In this document: in pieces, positions 1 to 10,504 of the stretch
How the letters are laid out: the number at the start of each line of letters is the position of its first letter
Position numbering within the stretch: position 1 is the stretch's first letter
DNA from: Tilletiopsis washingtonensis
Lineage: Eukaryota > Basidiomycota > Exobasidiomycetes > Entylomatales
Direction of reading: 5' to 3'
Assembly (NCBI RefSeq): GCF_003144115.1
Contig: NW_020312003.1
Span: forward strand, 1 to 64,000
DNA length: 64,000 nucleotides
The notes under the pieces: generated by a model
Databases searched by the model: none
The model's input: only the letters and a program-made list of their open reading frames with translations
What the model was told of the DNA's origin: nothing
Made by a program: the position numbers and the translations under genes

Positions 1-95
1 CCTAACCCTAACCCTAACCCTAACCCTAACCCTAACCCTAACCCTAACCCTAACCCTAACCCTAACCCTAACCCTAACCCTAACCCTAACCCTAA
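1..95. repeat. Telomere repeat tract (CCCTAA on + strand)
   Basis: A perfect array: CCTAA followed by fifteen CCCTAA units, with no variant repeats. On the complementary strand this is TTAGGG, the telomere unit of vertebrates and many filamentous and basidiomycete fungi. The C-rich strand reads 5' to 3' into the chromosome, which is the orientation expected at a left chromosome end. Immediately after base 95 comes GGGGCC and then coding sequence. No subtelomeric satellite, helicase gene or X/Y'-like element separates the tract from the first gene. Confidence 0.98.
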
Positions 96-1093
96 GGGGC
101 CAAGGTGCCGGTGCTGCGGGTGCGCGACCAGTGGATGTGGGTGCTGCCCCGAGCGGTGCTGCCGCTCATCGTGCACGGCAGAGCGCAGACGCTGCTCGCC
201 CTGGAGCTGGGCCCGGTCGCCGCCTTCGTCTTCTACGGTAAGTGCACCCCCTCTGCCGCACGTCACACCTCGCATGTCACACCTCGCACGTCACACATCT
301 CACTTTCATGCACGCAGCGCTGGCGTTCATCCTGTTCAGCTCGAGCGCCGTGCAGGCCATGACGCGCATGGGCGCCGCGTACGGCTACTTCGACGACACG
401 GCGGCCCGCAACAACGTGCCCGACGCCCAGTCGTGGCGCGTGCTCGGCGGCGTCGCGGCGACGCTGCTCGTGCGCCCGCTGCTCGGCGTTGCCGTCGTGT
501 ACCGACAAGGGGCACCCGCGGCAGAGCTCTCGCTGCTCCTGCCGCTGCAGCTCTTCGTGTACAGCTGCGTGCTCGACGCGTGGTACTACGCGTACCACCG
601 CGCGATGCACGAGGTGCCGTGGCTGTGGCGCTTCCACCGCCTGCACCACGTCGCCAAGCATCCGACGGTGCTGCTGTCGCCGTTTGCCGACGGCGAGCAG
701 GAGCTCATGGACATCCTCGTCATGCCGCTGCTCGCGTGGGCGTGCTTTCCCGTCAACTTCCCGACGTGGCATGTGTGCCAGTGCTTCGTCGTCTTCACCG
801 AGCTGGCGGGCCACTCGGGCGTGCGCCTGCACTGGGCGGCGCCCATGACGGGCGCGGTGCTGCGCGCCTTCGGTCTCGAGCTCGTCGTCGAGGACCACGA
901 CATGCACCACCGCCACGGCTGGCGCACGAGTGCCAACGTGAGTGGGACCGCCCGCAGCGTGACACGCTCGCTGACGCCGCCGCAGTACGGCAAGCAGACG
1001 CGGATCTACGACACGCTCTTCGGGACGACTCGCCCGCGCGCCGAGGGCACCGACGAGCACGTCGACTGGGCGCGCGCGGTGCCCATGCTGTGA
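96..1093 (+). pseudogene. Fatty acid hydroxylase superfamily protein, 5'-truncated at the telomere
   Basis: Reading frame open from the telomere junction. Exons 96-237, 318-937 and 986-1093; introns of 80 nt and 48 nt, the second a stopless multiple of three. It encodes the C-terminal di-iron catalytic part of a membrane fatty acid hydroxylase/sterol desaturase-type enzyme. Three histidine boxes are visible: HRAMHE, HRLHH and HDMHH, followed by the family-typical NYGKQTRIYDTLFGT segment, which is restored only when the 48-nt intron is removed. There is no ATG in frame before the first conserved sequence and the upstream frame runs into a TAA inside the telomere repeat. The N-terminus and promoter are therefore missing. 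All histidine boxes survive, so the loss is recent or expression is rescued by an internal Met (for example those at the start of exon 2). The substrate (fatty acyl, sphingoid or sterol) cannot be told from the sequence. Confidence 0.85.
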
Positions 1094-1196
1094 CTGGTGC
1101 TCGTGACAATGACATCTAGATTGACTCGCCTGAGTGTGTCGCCCTCACCCCCCCCCTCTACGCCTCTCTTGTGCCCTCTAGATGTGCTATCCTGCG

Positions 1197-2883
1197 CTAG
1201 CCCTCGAGATACCGTCCCACCACCTCGAAGCTCGCAATCATGATGCCGCACGCCGGCGCGACCTTGGCGATGCGCGGCGTGAGCCCACGGAAGAGGCCGG
1301 CGCCGCCCTCGCGCTGCACAATGTCGCGCAGCGCCTGGGCCATGCCCGGCTGGCGGCGCTCGCGCAGCGACGCACTGAGGCGGTCTGCAGCGGGCGTCAG
1401 CATGGCGCGACGCTGCCGCACTTGCCACTCACCTCGCTGTTGCTGCGCGGCCGCCCCCTTGACCTGCTGGCGCGTCTTGAGGAGGTCAAAGGGATGCGTG
1501 ACCACCGCCGCGGCGCTGCCCGACGTCGCGCCAGCGACAAACGCAAGCATGAACTCGTCCTTGCCCTGCTGCACGCTGCCCTCGCCGAGGCCACCGCCCG
1601 TCAGCGCGCGCTTGATGCCCTCGTAGCCCATAAAGTAGATCGCCGAGAAGGGCACGTCGCGCCAGAGCGTCGCCGAGAGGCCGCGCCAGAGCACCGTGAC
1701 GCCCGACGCCGAGACCTCGCCGCGCAGCGAGACGAGCAGGCCGGAGAGCGACGTGCTGCGCCCGGGCGTCGTGGCCTGCAGGCGCGTGCGCACGAGCTCG
1801 AGGGGCGTGACGAGCGTCGCCGAGATGCAGCGCGACAGGCCGCCGGCGGCGAGCGACGACAGCAGCGAGTGCGCCGTGATGCTCGACAGCGCGTCGCCGC
1901 CAAAGTCTCGTGGTGGCGGCGCTCGCTCCCACGAGAGGAACAGCGAGCGAAAGACGTCGTAGCACGTCATATAGGTGACTTGCGACGGGACCGTCATGAG
2001 TCTGCCGAACGAGTCAGCACACCGTGTCGCCTGCGTGAGCATACCACTCACAGAGTCGGACTGAGGCCCCGCCAGAGACCCCGCGCGCCCTCGCTCCGCC
2101 ACACCTTCACGACACCATCCGCAAGGCCCTTCAGCCGGCGGTCGCCCGCATGGTGCTCGAGCTCGCGCGCAGCAGCGCCACGATCGGGAAACGCGCAGGC
2201 AGCCGCCGTGCTAGCGTTCGGCGGTGTGGGCGCAAGCTTGCCGGCCGCCGCTCGTGGACGCTTGGGCCGCAGATGTGTCGGAGCTGCTCGCACCGCGGCT
2301 GACGACCCAGACGAAACGCCAGGCGGGCCCACGACGATGCGCGGGTCGTGCACGCAGGCCAGCGCCGCGTCCGCGTTCGAGGTGAAGAACGTCGCGTGGC
2401 AGCACGTGGCCGGATGTGCTTGTGCAGCGCGGAGGGCACCGCTCAGGCCGACGGGGGCCGACGTCGTAGTCGGCGCCGGCAGTGGATACGCAGGCGCGCC
2501 GACGAGCGTGAGCGACCGTTGCGACGGCAGAAAGAGCGGCTCGGGCGAGTTCTGCATCTGCAGCCGCGTCTTGATGACGTCAAACGGCGTCACTGAAGGT
2601 GCAGGAGTCAGCTCCCGCAGGGGGCATCGCATGGAGGCGCTGCCATGGCCAACGCTTCGAACTTACTGGTCAGGCTGGTGGCAATCGCGCCCGTGACCGC
2701 AGCGACGGCCTTCTTGCCGCGGCTGACGGGCCGCCGCGGCGTCTCCTGCACGTCTGAAGCATCCTTCTCTGCATTCTTCGTCCGGGAGCTGCTGCTCGCG
2801 GCCTGCTGGCGCTGGCGCAGCAGCTGCGCCTCGTCGGCCGCAAAGTCGAACACCTGCGACGCCGCCTGGGCAGACGCAGCCAT
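1197..2883 (-). CDS. MTM1: Mitochondrial carrier, Mtm1 / SLC25A39-40 type
   Basis: Exons (minus strand) 2667-2883, 2052-2592, 1433-2001 and 1197-1384; predicted 504 residues. Three mitochondrial-carrier signatures are visible: PFDVIKTRLQ near residue 75, PLELVRTRLQ near 315 and PFDLLKTRQQ near 423, each with the Px[D/E]xx[K/R] core. The long spacer inside the first repeat, and the stretch LWRGLSPTLLMTVPSQ leading to TYMTCYDVFR, are typical of the yeast Mtm1 / human SLC25A39-SLC25A40 branch. That branch acts in the mitochondrial inner membrane; SLC25A39 is known for glutathione import, and Mtm1 for manganese/iron handling of Sod2. The last intron (1385-1432, 48 nt) is a stopless multiple of three, so its retention would add 16 residues. 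The gene is convergent with the truncated hydroxylase (103 nt between stops) and divergent from the amidase. The subfamily assignment is by motif memory, not alignment. Confidence 0.85.
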
Positions 2884-3469
2884 GATCGAGCAGCGGAGGA
2901 GCGAGCGCGCTGCTGATTAGCCGGCTGCCTTGCTTGGAGCTTCGGGCTCGACGTCTGCGAGTGTGGATGCTGTGCGGCCCGGCAGGCGTGGTTGCTGAGG
3001 TAGACGAGGAGAGCCCGGCTGCAGGAGCGGAGTGGAGGTGGCGCGCTGCTCTTCTTTGCTACAGCTGCGCGACGCCGTCCAGTGCGAGACGCGTGGCAAG
3101 GCCAGGTAGATCAAAGACAGATGCAGCGGTGCGGTCGTGAGCGCTGCGGCGGACTTGAGTGAAGAGACGGCAGCGGCGGTGTGGTGGATAGGAGGAAGGG
3201 GCAAGGCGAGGCCCTGCTGACAGTACGGCGGCGCGGCGCTGCAAGAAAGCGCGCGCAGCCCGCCGTGCCGCGGATTTTGCGGCCGCCAGCCCGCACGGCG
3301 TCATCGGCCGCCGCGCCATCAGCGCATCAGCTGCGACCGCACCGCACCGGTGGCCGACCCAGGGTGTGGAGGCGCGCCTCGCCAAGCGTGCCGCAGCCCT
3401 CGCCCGCAGTGAGAATGCGGGGGTAGCGCAGCTCGCGGCGTCGCCGACCACCACCACCATCACACAGAC
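2884..3469. promoter_or_regulatory. Shared 5' region of the carrier and amidase genes
   Basis: This 586-nt stretch lies between two divergent start codons and must hold both promoters. No TATA box or other convincing element is visible. Open frames across it are arginine/alanine-rich shadows. A short ACC-rich run (about 3448-3462) sits just before the amidase start codon. Confidence 0.5.
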
Positions 3470-5905
3470 ATGTCCTCCGCAGCACTGCCGGCCGACATCG
3501 CACAGGGCGTCACCTTCGCCGGCGACTGGCGCGCGGCCGTCGCGCAGTACCGCGCCTCGGCGCCCGCCGTGCCGGCGTCGGCGGCACTGCCTGCTGCGCC
3601 GGCGGGCCTCACGGCGCCGCTGGCCCACGCCAACGCCTGCGCCTTCGCGGCGGAGGAGTGCTGCCCCAGCGACAGCGAGCCTGGGCCGACGTTTGCCTCT
3701 CTGCTGCCTGCAGACGCAACAGCGCCGCTGGAGGCGCTTGCCGGCCCGGGCGCAGACGCCACCGCGCTGCTCGAGCGCCTGCGCACGGGCGAGGTGAGCG
3801 TCGCAGACGCGACCGAGGCCTTTCTCGCGCGGGCAGCCCTGGCCCATGCGGCGACGGGCTGCCTGACGTCGCTCCTAGCCGACTCTGCGCGTGCGCGAGC
3901 TGCCGAGCTGGACGCACTTCGTGCCGCAGGAGGTCCCGTGAGTGTGAAGCGTGCAACGCTCAGCACAGGAGGTCGCCCGCCGGTAGCCCTCGGATGGCGC
4001 ACAGCTACCCCTCCGTAGTGCACACTCTGACCCCTTCTGCAGCTGCCGCCGCTGTTCGGCCTGCCCATGTCGGTCAAGGCACACATCGGCGTCCAGGGCA
4101 CGCGCTCAGACCGCGGCATCCTCTTCGACGTGCTGGCGCCTGCGAGCGTGGCCGAGCTGCTGCGGGACGGCGGCGACGTGGCGCGCTCCGTGACGCCAGC
4201 AACGCTCGAGGCCATGCGCACGCAGGGCCCGCACGTCCAGACAGAGGACGCAGCCATCGTGCGGGCTCTGCTCGAGGCCGGCGTCGTCATCATCGCCAAG
4301 GTGCGCCCCCCCCCTCACCAGCCAGCATCCGCTCACGCCACGCAGACGACAATGCCGCAGACAGTCATGCAGGTCGACACACGCTCGCACCTGCACGGCG
4401 TGACGTTGAACCCGCGCAACCTGCACCTGAGCCCCGGCGGCTCTTCCGGCGGCGAATCGGCTCTGCTCGCTGCAGGCGGCAGCGCGCTAGGCCTTGGATC
4501 TGACATCGGTGCGTCTGATGCCATGCAGGCTCGTCGCAGGCTGACACCCTCCACAGGCGGTTCTGTTCGCCAGCCCGCCGCGTGCGTGGGACTCTATGGC
4601 ATGCGGCCTACGTGCGGCCGGCTCCCGATGCGCGGCGTCAGGAGCACCATGGCTGGCGCCGAGGGCATCGTTGGCTCGCTCGGGCCCTTTGCCCACTCGC
4701 TTCGCGACCTACGTCTCATCAGCAAGGTGCTCCTCTCGGGTACGGCGGGCGGCCCCACGCCGCCGTGGGTGCTCGACCCGCACGGCTGCCCGAGATGCCC
4801 CTGGAGAGAGGTGCTACAGCCGAAGAAGCTGCGCGTCGGAGTCATGCGCTGCGATGGCCGAGTGAGGCCCACCCCACCCGTTCGTCGGGCCATGGACACC
4901 GCCGTGCAGCAGCTCGCCAAGGTCGCGTCCGTCGAGCTAGTCGACTTCAGCCTGGGCTCTCTCGGCTCGGAGGCGTGGGACCTTGCGCGCGAGCTGTAGT
5001 GAGTCCGCTGGCCGGCGGTATCTCGGCCACGCTGACGCCGAGCGCAGCTTCCAGGAAGGCGGTGCCGTCGTCCGCGGCCTCATCGAGTCGACCGGAGAGC
5101 CGCTGCTGCCGCTCACGCAGGCGATCCTTGGCGCGCCGGTCCGTGACCACACCGCAGGCGAGGTCTGGCGGCTGGCCAGCCGCCGCGAGGCGCATCGGCG
5201 GGCCTTCATGGCGCTATGGCAGAGTGCCGAGCTCGACGTGCTGCTGTGCCCGGCGGCGCCTCTGCCGGCGCCTCGGCCAGGCCGGGTGAGTCTCTCTGGA
5301 CGATCAGGCGTGCGCACATCGACTGACAACCTTCTCAGGTGCGCTACTGGGGGTGAGTGCTGCTGCATCTCAGGACTGAGCGACCCAACGCCCGACCCGC
5401 GCACTCCACACGGCTGACGTCTCCGCTCTGCCTCGCGTGCCGGCCACAGCTACAGTGAGCAGCGTTGACCATCGCGCCTCCAGCCATCTGCTGACCCCGC
5501 CCAGCATCACACTTCAACCTGTGGGACATGCCCGGCGTCGTCTTCCCCACTGCGACCACCGCTCTGCACACGACAGACGCGCACTGGGAGCAGGAGCTCG
5601 AGAGCGTGCCGTGCACAGGCGACGCGGGCGAGTTTGACCAGGAGGTGCAGGCCGAGTGTGCGTGGCCGTCGCCCTGCGCCGCCGTCACCCGCACTGACGC
5701 TGCTGGCACAGACGAGCACCACAGGGCCGTCTTCGACGGGGCGCCCGTGGGGCTGCAGCTCATCGGACAGCGCTGGATGGAGGAGGTGAGGACACAGATG
5801 CCCGATCAGCAGCATCCATCGACTGACCATGCAGCCATCGCACAGGAGCTGCTCGCCGCCGTCGAGGTCGTCGCTGGCGCCGCAGGTCTCGGCGCAGGTC
5901 TGTGA
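3470..5905 (+). CDS. Amidase signature family hydrolase (acetamidase-like)
   Basis: Ten exons: 3470-3937, 4043-4300, 4346-4508, 4557-4998, 5048-5285, 5339-5352, 5450-5454, 5505-5657, 5712-5785 and 5846-5905; 624 residues. The Ser-cisSer-Lys catalytic triad of amidase-signature enzymes is visible: Lys in LPMSVKAHIG, the cis-Ser in SPGGSSGGESALL, and the nucleophilic Ser in GSDIGGSVR, the last spanning an exon junction. Other family marks are MPQTVMQ, HGVTLNPRN and, after splicing, RYWGYTSHFNLWDMPG. Exons of 14 nt and 5 nt are needed to build that last motif. Fungal relatives hydrolyse small amides such as acetamide; the substrate here is unknown. Four introns (4301-4345, 4509-4556, 5658-5711, 5786-5845) are stopless multiples of three. 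The start is the first ATG, directly after a CACACAG-containing leader. The gene is intact by my reading. Confidence 0.88.
5450..5454 (+). other. 5-nt microexon of the amidase gene
   Basis: The bases CTACA lie between a CCACAG acceptor and a GTGAGC donor. Joined to the preceding 14-nt exon (5339-5352, ending TGGGG) and the following exon (5505, starting CATCAC) they give the codons for W-G-Y-T-S-H-F-N. This matches the conserved RYWGYTS.FN segment of fungal amidases. I found no alternative splice choice that supplies the Gly-Tyr-Thr. It is inferred from conservation and splice signals only. Confidence 0.75.
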
Positions 5906-7326
5906 GCCTGTCCTTGTCGCCGGCACCGCATTGCAATGCACACATCACACCGCACGCCTCCAAATCTGCCGCTGGGCCGGTCATGACGCTGATCGCGAGC
6001 CGTGAGGCACTGCATCCACACATTGCCCCGGCCTCTCGCTCATCGCAAGCGCACACTCTTGTCTCCTCCTTCCGGTGCTGTTGGCGCTGCTGCGGCAAGA
6101 GGTGAGATGCATTGCGCCAGACAGCACTGCAACTGCCGCAGCCCGGCGGGGGTTCTGTGCACGGTCGCACGCGCGGAACGGACAAAACGTTGGCGCCTGC
6201 ATCGCCTGCCTGGCGCGTATCAATGGACGCGCGCGCTGCCGCGCTACAATGCCCGCAACTACGCGCAATTTTGACCTACAACCGCACGCGACGCAGTTTT
6301 CTTGCACTGGCATCATCACGCTCGGCGCTACCGATGACTCTATGTAGGCCCGTACTCGGAGCGCAATCGCACCGCCGAGGCACCGAACAGCGCAGCACGC
6401 CCGCTGTGCACATACCGCGTACAAGCTACAGACAAGTGCAACCAACTCGACCAGGGATGCACTGGACGAAGTAGTCTCACTAATACAAGCGCTGCGAAGA
6501 GCCGCTGTGGCCGACTGCGCAGCCCACCTTAGGCCCGAGGAGGTCAGAGAAAGCTGCTTCGCCTGGCGCCGCCGTTGACACGCGCTTATCCACTGCACAG
6601 CAAGGTCAGACGTCTGTACGCTTCCTCCTCTGGCCTAAGGGCGTCACGAAGCGAGCGTAGAGGCGTATGGTGTTGCTGTGCGCAAAGACAGGCTCGTCAC
6701 GGACATGCGCCGGCCGATCGGGTGTTCAGGACTGACAGGCCTCCGTCCACGCTGAATGCCTGTGTTGCCCGTCAGTGGATACACGTCGCTGAGCCAATCA
6801 GAGCACCTGAGCATGACGGCGAGCTTCTGTTGGGATGAGTGCTGCAGGGAGGGAGCGATGCCGTGCGGGGCGGCCGCTCTGCGATAGGAGGAGGTTGAAG
6901 AGGGCCGGCGCGCCGCGGTGGGTAGGAGCGCGGCGCGCGGCGCGGGCCGAGACCGACTCCCGCGGTGCGAGTGCCGCGCGTCTTAAACCCGAGCCGCACC
7001 CGCGGCGCGTACTGCAGCACCTGCATGACCCTGCATTGGCGCCTTGCACTTGCGGCCCACTGGCCCTCTTTGTCATGCGCGCAGCAGCACACGCGAGCAC
7101 GATGGACAGACAGCGGAGTCCGAGAACGTTGAGCCATTGGGGTGTGTGCACGAGTACAGAGTGTGGTGTGGGGCTGGAGACGACGCAGGAGAAGCAAGGC
7201 GGACAGGGACACGCGGGGTAGTGTGAGGCGAACAGGCGCGGGGATGATGATGAGATGAGCGAGACCGGGTGATTAGCGGAGCGGGGGGAGACAGGTAAGA
7301 GCGGGAGGAGGCGCCAGGGGCGGCGC
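5906..7326. other. Intergenic region, 1.4 kb, nothing recognised
   Basis: Lies between the convergent ends of the amidase (+) and the LONRF-type gene (-). It includes a less GC-rich patch around 6180-6360. I find no domain, tRNA B-box, repeat or transposon signature; open frames are short and compositionally biased. The length is generous for two 3' flanks, so a non-coding RNA or small gene cannot be excluded. Confidence 0.4.
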
Positions 7327-10300
7327 TCATTGGACGTTACAGCCGCTGCTGAACCACCACGTGGAGCGGAGCTGCTCGATCCAGAAGACGACGATGCGCA
7401 GGCGGATGCGCGGACTGCGAACTGGCAGCAGGCGCGCCTTCTCGTGCTCGTCGATGGGCCTGGCGGGGCTGCGTGTCAGCATGGACCTGGCACGCGCACA
7501 AGGCGGACGACTCACATGACGGATGCCATCCAGAAGCTGAGGCGGGAGACTTCGTTGAGCGGCGGCATCGGGCCGTACGTGTGGTTGAGACGCGTGACGA
7601 GCCACGGGGCCGTGCCGGAGCGGAGCTCGGTGATGAAGGACTCGCAGATGTCAACCATCTCGCGCGTCGACGGCTCGGGCTCGTCGCTGGGCTGCGGCGG
7701 CAAGCCGACGCTCTGCAGCTGACGGGCCTCGTAGTTGTCCTCCGTGCGCGCCGAGCCGCTGGTCGCGCTGTCCTGCGATGGTGCGCGAACGAGCGAAGCG
7801 CTCGCCTCGTTGGAGGCAGGTGCCGACACGGCGCGTGCGTCGTCGGCGGGGTTCGCAGAAGCATTAGCGCGGCGCTTGTTGCGCTCCATCGCCGCCTTCT
7901 CGAGGGCCGCTTCCTCCTCCGGACCGATGTCATCGATGGTCTCGATGCGCCCAACAATGTAGCCGTCGAGCCCGCCGCTCTCCGCCAGACGGAAGCGCTT
8001 GGAGCCGACCGTCTCAATCATCGAGCGGCCGTCGGGCAGCATCTGCACGCTCTTGATGTCGAGCAGCGTGCCGTACTCAGACATGCCGCCGGAGCCGTCA
8101 CGAGACGGCAGGACCATGCCGAAGCGAGGCTGGCCGCTCTCGACGCAGCGCCGGATCATGAGCCGGTAGCGCGGCTCGAAGATGTGCAGAATGGTGGGCA
8201 TGCCCGGGAAGCCGACCGTGCAGACGAAGACGGGCGTGGAGAGACTTGCCTCGCGCTCCTCTTGCTCCACGCCAGCCTTGCGCTCCGTGTAGAGCCGGCG
8301 CATGCCTTGAAGCGACGCCGGTAGCAGAGCAAGCGAGGCTGCGACATCGCCAGCCGGCGTGGCGGGCTCGGCGTACGTCGAGTTGAGCAGCTTCAGGATC
8401 GAAGCGTTGGTCGGGTGATCGAGGAAGAACGAGAAAGGCGGCATGCTCGCTCGGCAGAGCGGGCATTTGCTGCTGTGGTCCAAGCTGCGCGACAGGCACG
8501 ACCGGCAGAAGGTGTGACCACACGGCGTCGTCAGTGGCTCGTGGAGCAGGAGGTAGCAGAGGTGGCACTCGAGCACATCGAGCAGCTCGCTGTGCAGTTT
8601 GTCGAGCGAGGACTCGTCGCTGACTTGTGCGGACGCGTGTGACGCAGCAAGACCGCTGCCCAGGGCTGAGCTGTCCGTCTCCCAGTCCGAGTCGCAGTTT
8701 GCCACACGGTGCGAAGAGGCGCTAGAGCCATGCGCGACGAGAGAGGCGCCGAGTCGACGCTTCTCGCTGGCCTGAGCTCTCGAAGCACGGGTCTTGCGTT
8801 CTTGCGCCGCGAACCACGCTCGGTCGGACTGCGGTGATGAGTCGCGACCAAATGCACCACCAAAGTCGTCGTCGCTGCCCTCCTCCTCGTCTTGAGCCGC
8901 TTCGGCCTCGGCGTACTCGCGAGAGGATGCTGCGAAATCGGCCTCGTCGTCTGTGGTGGTGTCGTAGTCGCCCGAGACCGCGTGGGCCGAGTGCCATGAG
9001 ACCAGACCGGAGGCGCCGACGGGATGACTGTCCTCGAGCGACTCTTCGTCGTCGTCGGAGTCGCTGTCCGCGGCGTGGATGCCGCCGACGGCGCCGGACT
9101 CGCGACCTTCCTCGCTGCCACCGAGCATCGACAGGAACTGGTGGGCGATCGGGACACGGTCGTCTTCTTGTTGAACGGTCGACTGCCGGCGTGGAAGAGC
9201 GTTGAGGGCTCTGCGCGGCGCCTCGCCCGACATGAGGCTGCGGCGTATCCGACGGCGACCACGAGAGAGCGCTGCGGCGCTCTCGCGGTCCCGTCGGGCA
9301 GAAGCGGCATTCTGGCGCTCGTTGGAGCGACGTGCGGCTGCCGACAGCTGCTGCACTGGTGACGAGACGCCGACCGCAGCATGCTGCCGCAGCACAGCAA
9401 CGGCTTTCGAAAGAGTGACGTCGGCACGCAGGAATGTGGCCGTCGAGCTCGTGGATGCGTCGTCATAGCCGAACGGCTTGACCGCGTAAGCGCTGGTCTT
9501 GCCCTTCGCCTGTGCAGGAATGACGCTCAGGCTCAGGGCCTGATCCGGCTCCGCGACGACGAAGCCGTCCATCGGCGGGAAACCGGGGCCTTGGCCCAGT
9601 GCCGACGCGGACGAGGCGGCCGCTTCATCGCCTGCGTTCAGGTCGGGCCCGAACATCGCGCGGTGCTCGGACCAGATGCCGAGACCGCGTCCGATGGCAC
9701 TGCGAGGGCATTGCTCGACGGCGCACGGCACACTCATCGAGCAGAGCGGCAGCCGCGGAGGAATGTGGGCATCTGCTGGACTCGGCGCACTCGAACGAGG
9801 TGCAGCGGTGCGTTGGACGATGCAGCGCAAGCAGGTGCTGTGCCCGCACGGAAGCGTGACGGGCTCGTCGAACGGCTCTCGGCACACGTCACAGGTGACT
9901 TGTCCGAGGATGCCGAGGGCAGCCTGCTGCGTGCGACGAACAGACCACGCAAGCGAGCCCGGAAACGACGGCGAGGCAGAATCGGCTGTTGCAGCCGCGC
10001 TGTGTGACTGCGCCGCAGTACCTCGGGCTGCCGTCAGGTGGGCCTGACCGCGTTGACTCGAGGTCGCGGCAGACGATGCCGACGACCGTGCGCCGGGAAG
10101 GCCGGACGAGCGACATTCCAGCGTGCGTTTTGCTTCTAGGATGCGCACCGGCGTGTGAGGACACCAGGTCGGGCAGCACGCTCTGCGTCGCGAGCCAACT
10201 CACCTTCGGCACGACTCTCGTGACTTCCCTGCTGTCCATCCTTGAGAGCAAGTGCAGTGCGCCTGGCGCTGTCGGCGCCTGCCGAAGCCACCTCAGCAGC

Positions 10301-10504
10301 AATAGCAGCATGCGTCCGGCCTGCTTCGCCACCGAGCGAGGCGCGAGCTGCGCGAGCCGCGGCCTGTCCGCTGGCGACTGCATTGCTGGCGCCATGCTCC
10401 TCAGCCGAGCCCAGCAGCGAGCGGCCGGAGCCGGAGCCACCCGAGGGCAGCGCAGGCGCTACCATGGCCCTCGGTGGCGGCGGTGCCGCGAAGAAAGGCA
10501 GCAC
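7327..10504 (-). CDS. LONRF-type protein: two RING fingers plus LON substrate-binding domain
   Basis: Exons (minus strand) 10204-10504, 7516-10135 and 7327-7468; 1020 residues. RING 1 (about residues 175-240) shows CDVC, CGHSTC and LRC, but its last cysteine pair (CSMSVPC) comes after an extended proline/serine-rich spacer. RING 2 (about 620-660) is canonical: CHLC, CGHTFC, CPLC. The C-terminal 300 residues are a LON N-terminal domain, with HIFEPRYRLMIRRCVESG and the terminal WIEQLRSTWWFSSGC. The middle is acidic and serine-rich and probably disordered. Members of this RING-LON architecture act as E3 ubiquitin ligases, some in protein quality control; targets here are unknown. The first exon (100 residues, starting MLPFFAAPPPP) is joined by a 68-nt intron ending CCTAG. 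Its inclusion rests on an open frame, an ATG and good splice sites, so a start within the second exon is the alternative. Confidence 0.82.
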
